DNA of 64,000 nt from Salvelinus alpinus (lineage: Eukaryota > Chordata > Actinopteri > Salmoniformes > Salmonidae): assembly GCF_045679555.1 (NCBI RefSeq), contig NC_092087.1, forward strand, positions 27,287,367 to 27,351,366, read 5' to 3'. Positions 47,861 to 57,560 of this stretch are shown here, piece by piece (the first letter of the stretch is position 1; every line of letters begins with the position of its first letter). The notes below the pieces were generated by a model. It worked only from the letters and a program-made list of their open reading frames with translations. It was not told the DNA's origin and made no database searches. The position numbers were made by a program, and so were the translations under genes.

Positions 47861-49156
47861 TAGCTAGGTTTCCATCCAATTAGTGACAGATTTTCACGCG
47901 AATATTCAAAAATCTGCATTAATAACAAAATCTGCATTTTGCCAGAGATGGGTTTCCATCAAATTGACCTGTTGTGAATAAAAGGCTGTGCGTGATGACT
48001 GTGTATATATAAAAAAAAAAATATATATATATATATACTTTTTACCCCTTTTCTCCCCAATTGGTAGTTACAGTCTTGTCCCATCGCTGCAACTCCCGTA
48101 CGGACTCGGGAGAGGGGAAGGTCGAGAGCCATGCGACCTCCGAAACATGACCCCGCCAAGCCGCACTGCTTCTTGACACACTGCTCGCTTAACCTGGAAG
48201 CCAGCCGCACCAATGTGTCGGAGGAAACACCGTACAGCTGGCAACCGAAGTCAGTGTGCATGCGCCCGTCCGCCACAAGGAGTCGCTAGAGTGCAATGGG
48301 ACAAGGACATCCCAGCCGGCCAAACCCTCTCCTAACCCAGACGACACTGGGCCAATTGTGCATCGCCTCATGGGTCTCCCGTTCGCGGCACAGCCCGGGA
48401 TCGAACCTGGATCTGTAGTGACGACTCTAGCACTGCGATGCAGTGCCTTAGACCGCTGTGCCACTCGGGAGACCCTCGGGAGACCCACCTTTTGCGGTTA
48501 AATTCCCATGTACTGAATATAAAATAAAAAAAAGTTAAATGGGTTTCCATGGCATTTCCAACTCTACTGATGGTTTTGTCAACAAAAAAAATGGTGCGTT
48601 ATATAGTGCATGTGACCACTCTGGTCTTGGCATGTGCGCTCTAGCCAACAGCTTGACATACAGTGTGTGTAAAATAGCCTATGTGATGAGATTATTATGG
48701 ACAAAAGAGCGAGATTATTTGTCAAAAGGCAGCCAAGCATGATCATCATGTCTCCATAATAAGAACCTTGATATTTATTGGAGAGGAGCATCAATCACAG
48801 CGTGTACTTTCACCACCTTGTAAAGTTCATCGTAACTTATCTGTAGCCTAATAAACTGCATTATTTCCCAATTAGTCGTAGTGGGTGGACCACACAACAT
48901 ATCATCACGTGACTCCAAGTTTACTTCGATATGATGGTTATTATATCAATATTTGTGCAGAAAGGAAATTCCATTGCCATTTCTTGCATAATTAATTTTA
49001 CAGACAGAAAAAGATCCCACCTCAACTAGCATATTTGTTTTGTAGACATTTGGAAAGTTTGCTGACAAATTTGCTGTTTCCATCAGGCCTGTCGTGACAT
49101 TTTTTTATGTAATGTGTACATTACTCTCTTAAAAAGGTTGGATGGAAACCTGGTTA
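47861..49156. mobile_element. TIR element (GGTTTCCATCC ends) with a SINE inside
   Basis: Left TAGCTAGGTTTCCATCCAAT and right GTTGGATGGAAACCTGGTTA are inverted. GGGTTTCCAT recurs inside (47948 and 48540) at the SINE borders. No transposase frame was seen. It is non-autonomous; the class is not certain and a clear target duplication was not found. Confidence 0.55.
48038..48475 (-). mobile_element. tRNA-derived SINE, near full length, antisense
   Basis: On the minus strand the head reads CGAGTGGCACAGCGGTCTAA with A box TGGCACAGCGG (48453-48463) and a perfect B box GGTTCGATCCC (48398-48408). The body GCACAATTGGCCCAGTGTCG and a 3' part with CCAATTGGGGAGAAAAGGGG then AAAAAGTATATA follow. A small duplication CTCGGGAGACC follows at the head (48464-48485). 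It is the best preserved SINE in the window. Confidence 0.88.
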
Positions 49157-50578
49157 ATGACAGCAAAATTGTAATGAGCATAAATCAAGTCATTCATGAC
49201 CTTTTGATTATTGTAAGTCAATATATGTCCTGTTGCATGGTAGAAGCCTTTAAATGTATCATCCCCTATGCTTATTGTGATGCACTTCAACACTGCCTAT
49301 CCTGTTAGTGTTGTTTCTGGTCATGTCTCAACATGGGGCTTAGTGTACGTCAATGGCAGAGCAACAAAGGAGCGGAGCTCCAATGCATGGTGCCCAGTGG
49401 ATGACATTTATCCCCACTCTGTATTTCTGCTGTTAATCCGATTGGAGACAAAGGCCTTCATTCCCAATCACATTAACCAGTTGGCATCTCTTCAGTCTCT
49501 TTCACTCTTAATCCCATTCAATAAGAGCAAAAATTTTACTTGATCTGATTGGGCACAACAGCAATCTGATACTGGAAGATAATTGGTCATATCTGATTTG
49601 GGGAAGCGGGGAAAAGAAAACATTTAGAGTTGGGGGAAGGGGGTTGGGGAAAATAAGTGAGGGAAGTGGGTGGGAAAGAGATAGATAGTAGGATGAGCTA
49701 AAGGAGAGTTGAGCAATGATCCATCTGAGCAATGATGGGGCTCCTTGTTTTTTTGTTAGTCGTCTTGCCTGGGGATATGAACGATTGTTGGTCAATCCTT
49801 TAAACCAGGTAGGCCTACAACTGAACTGAATTCTGGAGATGTGTCTGCCACTTTTAGATATATTCTTTGCCTTACCACTAAGTAAAAGGATCACCCTTCC
49901 AAAAATGAGATATGTGTTCAATTTCACCTTCTAATTTCACCTTTCAATCTCCTTTATCCTCTCTGGAAATGTGCTGCTTCAATCCTTTGACAAAGAGTTT
50001 AGCCACCCAAAGCCACCAGTGATGGGAATTGGTGTCTCTACTGTGTTACTACACACTACCCCTAGGGATCTCTTATGTGTCTCATTACCATTCACAGAAA
50101 CACTATGAGAAATTGACACAGATGTGCTTACACGTGTTAATGTCTGCCTGCACTGTTTTTATTTTGTCTCTCACTTATGCTGTGTGCTGTAGACCTATAG
50201 CCTACATAATTTCAAACGTTTAGGCACTGTAGGCCCCTAAAATTCAATTCTGGGCCATGGTTACCAAATCATTCTTCACCTCTATTTCGGGACTGATTTA
50301 AACCTGGGACAGCAGGTGGGTGCAATTAATTATCAGGTAGAACAGAAAACCAGCAGTAGTCCGGACCTTGTTGGGTAAGATTTGAATAACCCTGCTCTAG
50401 GCTATGCATTACCTTATATTCCAATAGTTACATGTTTTGAATAATTTTCAAATTACAGCAGTTACAGCAATGCAGAAACATTAAATTATGTGTGGCTACT
50501 GCAGGATTATAGGAGTAGGAGTACCTGTGGCACTCCAAGAACAGGGTTGTCTATACCCCTGCCATATATCCGGCTACT
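49157..50578. other. Interval without recognised gene
   Basis: No element or supported exon seen. Confidence 0.35.
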
Positions 50579-50872
50579 TAGAAAAAAGGTGCCTACACAA
50601 TAGTTTACTACATTATTAGAAAAAAGGTGCCTACACAATAGTTTACTACATTATTAGAAAAAAGGGATCCAAAAGGTTTTTTGGCTGTCCGCGTAGGATA
50701 ACTCTTTGAAAAACCCTTTTTGGTTCAAGGTAGAACCTTTTGGAGTTCCATGTAGAAACCTTTCCACAGAGGGTTCTACCTGGAACCCAAAAGAGTGCTC
50801 CTATGCGGACAGCCAAAAAACCTTTTTGGATACCCTTTTTCTAATAATGTAGGCAACTATTGTGTAGGCCTA
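50579..50872. mobile_element. Hairpin (palindromic) MITE with a duplicated border
   Basis: Arms: TTAGAAAAAAGGGATCCAAA then TTTTTTGGCTGTCCGCGTAG on the left, and GCGGACAGCCAAAAAACCTT then ATACCCTTTTTCTAATAATG on the right. The 40-base border (TTAGAAAAAAGGTGCC...TACTACA) is present twice in tandem at 50577-50655. No coding capacity. Confidence 0.85.
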
Positions 50873-50879
50873 TATGTTT

Positions 50880-51510
50880 GATGTACAGAATAGTTACATG
50901 ATATGTGAATGCTTTCATACTATTACATCTTAGCTAGTGTAATGCATTGGCAGCATGTTTTTCAACTAACCTTTACATGGCGATACTTCCTTAATTCTCA
51001 CCTTGGAAGTCACTGGTATCTTCTCAACTCCCATTGCTAGTTGCAGGAGGAACGTTGAACGTTATGAAATTAAATACATTTTTGCTTCATGAGATAATCC
51101 AACAATATAATATGTATGCCGCCATATTGTCTATTTCAGATCTTTTCTCATTGATCAAGACAGGTGAGTGTCCATCCTAAAGTGCTGCACATCATGACTC
51201 AGAAATCAAGCGTCACTTTGAATAACACTAACCTGTCTTGATCAATGAGAGAAGATCACAATTGGACACAGTTTTGGATACACTTCATGGAGCAAGAAAA
51301 TGTATACATTTCATAATGGAGCATTTTCTAAATTCCAATGTCCCACCTGCAACTAGTGATGGGAGTTGTGAAGAAAAAGGTAACTTCCAAATTGAGAATT
51401 AATGAAGTATCGCCATGTAAATGTTAGTTGAAAAATGTCTGCCGGTGCTTTACACTAGCTAAACTGTAACAACTAGGGAGGCATTCACATATCACGTTAC
51501 AATTCTGGAG
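50880..51510. mobile_element. Large foldback element, arms about 285 bp
   Basis: Left arm 50880-51170 and right arm 51228-51510 are imperfect inverted copies, for example GATATGTGAATGC/GCATTCACATATC, TTTACATGGCGATACTTC/GAAGTATCGCCATGTAAA and TCATTGATCAAGACAGGT/CCTGTCTTGATCAATGA. The loop is about 57 bp. It lies next to the hairpin MITE. Confidence 0.85.
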
Positions 51511-52548
51511 GATGTGTGTGAGGATGAGGCCATCATGTGTGCACTCTGATTGTAGCGGGCCATTTTCCCTAATGCAAACTCTCTCACATTGCTAAAGACA
51601 GCCGGATATTCACTATTCAAATGTGTACTTTACGCCCCACACTGAAAACATGTTGTTGAGTGTTTTGTAGCGGTGTCTAGTTGATTGTATTGATTTGCTG
51701 GGAAAAATCCAGGCAGTCCGCGATTAGGCAACATATCTTTGCCTCAGCCATACCTCCAGTAGCTCATTACAGTAATGCTGATGTTGATATTTTTCCTGAC
51801 TTTGAGTAATTTGAGTTATCATTCAAGAAATGTGTTTCCTACCTGTTAGTCTCTTCTCACACCTGTATCACTTCTTTGTTCTCCAGGTAGTTGCCTAGGC
51901 ATGTGCATGCTCAGGGAGTGCTTGTTTGATTGTCATCATAGTGTTTATTGTAATGTTTTACTTTCCTGATACTTACTTGATGTCGTTTGTCAGGCACACA
52001 TTCATATTTGAGTCATTTTGTGCCAACATGGCAATGTAAGAAAAAAGTGGGGATAATAACATAGACTACTAGGCTTAGGCTTATACCTGCTGATGCCACC
52101 TGACAGAGGGTATGTAAGTTCGTTGGTGATGGTGTTTCGGATGAGAAGGAAGGGAACAGACGTGCATGATATGGGATGTGAGATTTGTGCCCAAAAAATG
52201 ATAATTTAAGTGCAAATTGACATTGAGCCGAAGTGTATTTTCTTGTCAAATTTGTCTTCTATGGTCTTGAGCACATGATTGCAGTCGTCAGTGATTACAC
52301 TGCACCTTTATTCAGGAAATCACCTTCTTACCTCTGTGGCTACTCAGGCAATCACAAAGATGGTTGCTTCTTCCTCTCTGTCTATCGCCTCCCTTGGCAG
52401 TGAGACATGGTAAGCCTACCTGCATCCAGCAGATGCCTTCTTAGGGCACAGATGCTGTGACAGGATGAGCTGAGACAGGATGCCGAAGGGTGCCAGACAG
52501 GATGGTGCGTTACCGCGACCAACAACACGGGTGGTGAAATTACATAAC
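51511..52548. other. Interval without recognised gene
   Basis: No feature seen. Confidence 0.35.
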
Positions 52549-52737
52549 AAGCTAGCTAGCTACTTGATACGCCCTGGACCAGAGCTAGGTCGGACCAGAG
52601 CTAGCTAGCTACTAGCTATGCCCTGGACCAGAGCTAGACCAGCGCTAGTGTGAACCAGATATTACTAGCTGCTAGCTACGCCCTGCACCAGAGTTACTAG
52701 CTATGCTATGGACCAGACAAAGTGCGGACCAGAGCTA
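52549..52737. repeat. Degenerate tandem array (CTAGCTA...CCCTGGACCAGAG), first part
   Basis: Several copies of GCTAGCTA-CTAGCTATGCCCTGGACCAGAG. The array continues at 54227-54262 and 57424-57560, so later insertions split it. Confidence 0.85.
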
Positions 52738-54226
52738 CAGTACCAGTCAAAAGTTTGGACATACCTACTCATTTAAGGGTTTTTCTGTATTTGTACTATT
52801 TTCTACATTGTAGAACAATAGTGAAGACATCAACACTATGATGTAACACATATGGAATCATGTAGTAACCATTTTTTTTTTTTAAACAAATCAAAATATA
52901 TTATATATTTGATATTCTTCATAGTAGCCACCCTTTGCCTTGATGACAGCTTTGCACTCTCTTTGCATTCTCTCAACCAGCTTCACCTGAAATGCTTTTC
53001 CAACAGTCTTTAAGGAGTTCCCACATATGCTGAGCACTTGTTGGCTGCTTTTCCTTCACTAAGCGGTCCAACTCATCCCAAACCATTTCAATTGGGTTGA
53101 GGTTGGGTGATTGTGGAGGCCAGGTCATCTGATGCAGCACTCCATCACTCTCCTTCTTGGTAAAATTGCCTTTACACAGCCTGGAGGTGTGTTGGGTCAT
53201 TGTCCTGTTGAAAACAAATGATAGTCCCACAAAGCGCAAACCAGATGGGATGGTGTCGCTGCAGAATGCTGTGTTAGCCATGCTGGTTAAGTGGGCCTTG
53301 AATTCTAAATAAATCACTGACAGTGTCACCAGCAAAGCACCATCACACCTCCTCCATGCTTCACGGTGAGAACCACACATGCAGAGATCATCCACATGGA
53401 CTCATCAGACCAAAGGCCAGATTTTCACCGGTCTAATGTCAATTGCTTGTGTTTCTTGCCCCAAGCAAGTCTCTTCTTATTATTGGTGTCCTTTAGAAGT
53501 GGTTTCTTTGCAGCAATTTGAACATGAAGGCCTGTTTCACGCATTCTCCTCTGAACAGTTGCTGTTGAGATGTGTCTGTTACTTGAACTCTGTAGCATTT
53601 ATTTGGGCTACAATCTATGGTGCAGTTAACTCTAATGAAATTATCCTCCTGTCCTCATGAGAGCCAGTTTCATCATAGAGCTTGATTGTTTTTGCGACTG
53701 CGCTTGAAGAAACTTTCAAAGTTCTTGAAATTTTCCGTATTGACTGACCTTCATGTCTTAAAGTAATGATGGACTGTCGTTTCTCTTTGCTTATTTGTTC
53801 TTGCCATAATATGAACTTGGTCTTTTACCAAATAGGGCTATCTTCTGTATACCACCCCTACCTTGTCACAACACAACTGATTGGCTCAAACGCATCAAAA
53901 TGGAAAGACTTTTCACAAATTAACTTTTAACAAAGCACACCTGTTAATTGAAATGCATTCCAAGTGACAACCTCATGAAGCTGGTTGAGAGAATGCCAAG
54001 GGTGTGCAAAGCTGTCATCAAGGCAAAGGGTGGCTACTTTGAAGAATCTCAAATCTAAAAAATATTTTGATTTCTTTAACACTTTTTTGGTGACTACATA
54101 ATTTCCTATGTGTTATTTCATAGTTTTGATGTCTTAACCTATTATTCTACAATGTAGAAAATAGTAAAAATAAAGAAAAACCCTCGAATGAGTAAGTAGG
54201 TGTGTCCAAACTTATGACTGGTACCG
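52738..54226 (-). mobile_element. Tc1-like transposon, family E, near full length
   Basis: Ends CAGTACCAGTCAAAAGTTTG and AAACTTATGACTGGTAC, TA at 52736-52737 and 54227-54228. Inner blocks TACATTGTAGAACAATAGTG and CTACAATGTAGAAAATAGTA are inverted. Same family as 21730-23119. Confidence 0.92.
52925..53807 (-). pseudogene. Tc1-like transposase pseudogene, family E
   Basis: The start is the ATG at 53805-53807 (MARTNKQRETTVHHYF-type text with early shift). The HTH block is degraded. The 140-residue frame 52973-53395 holds the catalytic C-terminal half: VLTVKHGG is broken, SFVFNRTMTQHT replaces FQQDNDPTHT after a one-base shift, and WPPQSPNLNPIEMVWDELD keeps the Glu. Because the second Asp is out of frame, it cannot be active. 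Confidence 0.86.
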
Positions 54227-54264
54227 TAGCTAGCTATGACCTGGACCAGTGCTAGTGCGGTCTA
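54227..54264. repeat. Degenerate tandem array, middle part
   Basis: TAGCTAGCTATGACCTGGAC and CAGTGCTAGTGCGG lie between the two transposons. It is a remnant of the array at 52549-52737. Confidence 0.8.
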
Positions 54265-55888
54265 CAGTTAGTCGGATGTTTACATACACATTAGCAAAAT
54301 ACATTTAAACTCAGTTTTTCACAATTTCTGACATTTAATCCTATAAAATAACCTGTTTTAGGTCAGTTAGGATCACCACTTTATTTTAAGAATGTGAAAT
54401 GTCAGAATAATAGTAGAGAGAATGAATTATTTCAACTTTTATTTCTTACCTCACAGTTCCAGTGGGTCAGAGGTTGACATACACTCAATTAGTATTTGGT
54501 AGCATTGCCTTTAAATTGTTTAACTTGGGTCACACGTTTTGGGTAGCCTTCCACAAGCTACCCACAATAAGTTGGGTGAATTTTGGCCCATTCCTCCTGA
54601 CAGAGCTGGTGGAACTGAGTCAGGTATATTGGCCTCCTTGCTCGCACATGCTTTTTCAGTTCTGCCCACAAATTTTCTATGGGATTGAGGTCATGGCTTT
54701 GTGATGGCAACTCCAATACCTTGACTTTGTTGTCCTTAAGCCATTTTGCCACAACTTTGGAAGTATGCTTGGGGTCATTGTCCATTTGGAAGACCCATTT
54801 GTGACCACGCTTTAACTTCCTGACTGATGTCTTGAGATGTTGCTTCAATATATCCACATAATTGTCCTGCCTCATGATGCCATCTATTTTGTGAAGTGCA
54901 CCAGTCCCTCTTGCAGCAAAGCACCCCTACAAAATGATACCGCCACCCCCGTGCTTCACGGTTGGGATGGTGTTCTTCGGCTTGCAAGCGTCCCCCTTTT
55001 TCCTCCAAACATAACGATGGTCATTATGGCCAAACAGTTCTATTTTTGTTTCATCAGACCAGAGGAAATTTCTCCAAAAAGTACACTCTTTGTCCTCATG
55101 TGCAGTTTAAAACCATAGTCAGGCTTTTTTGGGGCGGTTTTGGAGCAGTGGCTTCTTCCTTGCTGAGCTGCCTTTCAGGTTATGTCGATATAGGACTTGT
55201 TTTACTGTGGATCTAGATACTGTTTTACCTGTGTTCTCCAGCATCTTCACAAGGTCCTTTGCTGTTGTTCTGGGATTGATTTGCACTTTTCGCAACAAAG
55301 TGCGTTCATCTCTAGGAGACAGAACGTGTCTCCTTCCTGAGCGGTATGATGGCTTTGTGGTCCCATGGTGTTTATACTTGCGTACTATTGTTTGTACAGA
55401 TGAACGTGGTACCTTCAGGCGTTTGGAAATTGCTCCCACGGATGAGCTAGACTTGTGTAGGTCAAAAAAAAAAAAATCTGAGGTCTTGGCTGATTTCTTT
55501 TGATTTTCCCATGATGTCAAGCAAAGAGCCATTGAGTTTGAAGGTAGGCTTCGAAATACATCCACAGGTACACCTCCAATTGACTCAAATGATGTCATTT
55601 AGCCTATTAGAGGCTTCTAAAGCCATGACATAATTTTCTGGAATTTTCCTAGCTGTTTAAAGCACAGTCAACATAGTGTGTGTAAACTTCTGACACACTG
55701 GAATTGTGATACAGTGAAATAATCTGTCTGGAAACAGTTGTTGGAAAAATGACTTGTGTCATGCACAAAGTAGATGTCCTAACCGACTTGCCAAAACTAT
55801 AGTTTGTTGACAATAAATTTGTGGAGTGGTTGAAAAACGAGTTTTAATGACTCCAACCTAAGTGTATGTAAACTTCCGACTTTAACTG
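54265..55888 (-). mobile_element. Sleeping-Beauty-type Tc1 element, full length (1624 bp)
   Basis: Left end CAGTTAGTCGGATGTTTACA (TA at 54263-54264), right end AACTTCCGACTTTAACTG at 55888 followed by TT rather than TA. Both IR/DR arms have inner and outer GTTTACA/ATGTAAAC repeats. It is the best complete copy of this family in the window. Confidence 0.95.
54489..55512 (-). pseudogene. Sleeping-Beauty-type transposase pseudogene, nearly complete
   Basis: The span from ATG (55510-55512) to TAA (54489-54491) is 1024 bp, the length of a 340-residue family gene. [11 protein letters not shown] is followed by a run of 13 T that replaces the expected A-rich DLRKKIV-coding stretch and shifts the frame, then [17 protein letters not shown] and PRSSVQTIVRKYKHHGT (DNA-binding), SGRRHVLSPRDERT, the first Asp in WSDETKIELF, then after another shift VFQMDNDPKHTSKVVAKWL and SHDLNPIENLWAELK with 34 residues between Asp and Glu. 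All three catalytic residues survive but in different frames. The usual EWPSQSPDL reads ELPSQSHDL. Confidence 0.93.
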
Positions 55889-57260
55889 TTTAAGACAACT
55901 GCTGGGACAGCCCAAGCAGAGCTCCTGATCAATATGACCGAACATCAGCACTGCGATTACTCCCCACGGACTGGCAGAATCCATTTCTTCCTTTAACGAG
56001 TCTGACTAGCCCGACACGAACGATATACTGCTTTCTCGGGAACAGGCCCAGATTCCCATGATTTGTGTGAAGAGGAGGCGGAGAAAAAGGGGCCAACGGG
56101 CGGGCTGCCTTCTGAGAATTCGTAGGCGATCGAATAAACACCCACTTCCATCCATGCACGTTTGCCAGCAGAAATCTTTGGAGAATAATCTTGCGCGTAG
56201 GTCATCTATTTTAATCTACCAACGGGGCATTCACAACTGTAATATCTTATGTTTCACGGAGTCGTGGCTGAACGACAACACTATCAACATACAGCTGGCT
56301 TGTTATACTCTGTACCGGCAGGATAGAACAGCGGCGTCTGGTAAGATAAGAGGCGGCGGGCTATGTATTTTTGTAATAACAGCTGGTGCACGATATCTAC
56401 GAGCTATTGCTCGCCTGAGGTAGAGTATCTCATGATAAGCTGTGGACCGCACTATCTATCTAGAGTTTTCATCTGCATTTTTCGTAGCTGTTTACATATC
56501 ACCACAGTCAGAGGCTGGCACTAAGACAACTTTGAATGAGCTGTATTCCGCCATAAGCAAACAAGAAAACGCTCAACCAGAGGCGGCACTCCTAGTAGCT
56601 GGGGACTTTAATGCAGGGAAACTTAAATCCGTTTTACCAAATTTCTATCAGCATGTTAAATGTGCAACCAGAGGAAAAAACTCTGCATCATCGAGAGCAT
56701 CCTGACTGGTTGCATCACTGCCTGGTATGGCAACTGCTCGGCCTCCGACCGCAAGGCACTACAGAGGGTAGTGCGAACAGCCCAGTACATCACTGGGGCC
56801 AAGCTCCCTGCCATCCAGGACCTCTATACTAGGCAGTGTCAGAGGAAGGCCCTAAAAATTGTCAGACTCCAGCCACCCTAGTCATAGACGCACGGCAAGC
56901 GGTACCGGAGCGCCAAGTCTAGGTCCAAGAGGCTTCTAAACAGCTTCTACCCCCAAGCCATAAGACTCCTGAACACCTAATCAAATGGCTACCCATACTT
57001 TTTACATTGCCCCCCCCCCCCCTTTTTTTTTAACACTGCTGCTACTCTGTTGTTATCATTTATGCATAGTCACTTTAATAACTCTACCCACATGTACATA
57101 TTACCTCAACTAACCCGGTGCCCCCGCACATTGACTCTGTACCGGTACCCCCAACAAACTGCATTGTTGGTTAGGGGCTTGTGAGTAAGCATTTCACTGT
57201 AAGGTCTATTACACATGTTGTATTTGGTGCATGTGACTATTACAATTTGATTTGATTTGA
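55889..57260 (+). mobile_element. LINE internal-deletion derivative (endonuclease joined to RT tail)
   Basis: The 5' part (about 55890-56685) is the LINE start with endonuclease coding; the 3' part (56686-57260) is the RT C-terminal end, 3' UTR and TTTGATTTGATTTGA tail. The central RT region is missing at a join near 56685. A poly-C/poly-T run lies at 57010-57032. It sits directly against the Sleeping-Beauty-type element. Confidence 0.85.
56100..56980 (+). pseudogene. LINE ORF2 relic: AP-endonuclease piece plus RT C-terminus
   Basis: The 56058-56423 and 56442-56705 frames contain INILCFTESWLND-like text (RGIHNCNILCFTESWLNDNT) and LLVAGDFNAGKL, the conserved TE and GDFN motifs of AP-type LINE endonucleases. 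The 56660-56881 frame gives SILTGCITAWYGNC, QYITGAKLPAIQDLYTRQC, the RT C-terminal signature. The palm motifs (FADD) are absent. Multiple frameshifts. Confidence 0.85.
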
Positions 57261-57423
57261 CATGGGTACTATGGTGCCTGGAGTTGGTTGGAACCTCTCC
57301 AGCGCACTGACAATAAACAATGATTCCTATTAAGATTGACTTCGAGTGTCCCTGTGTAAGAATTTCCACAACATTCCCATTGGACATGACAGGCTGTGCT
57401 CTATCTTAGTTATACAAATCTTT

Positions 57424-57560
57424 GGCTACGCCCAGGACCAAAGCTACTGCTGATCAGAGCTACTAGCTTTGCCCTGGACCAGAGCTAGCTAGCTAGTAGC
57501 ATAGAGATCCTTTTAAATTCCTAATTCAGTGGGTATGCCCTGGACCAGAGCTAGTGACAT
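57424..57560. repeat. Degenerate tandem array, last part
   Basis: TACGCCCAGGACCAAAGCTA, TTTGCCCTGGACCAGAGCTA and TATGCCCTGGACCAGAGCTA are the same unit as at 52549-52737. Confidence 0.83.

Noticed and set aside
48390..48475. tRNA gene on the minus strand
   Set aside because: The boxes are good, but the sequence continues into a SINE body and tail.
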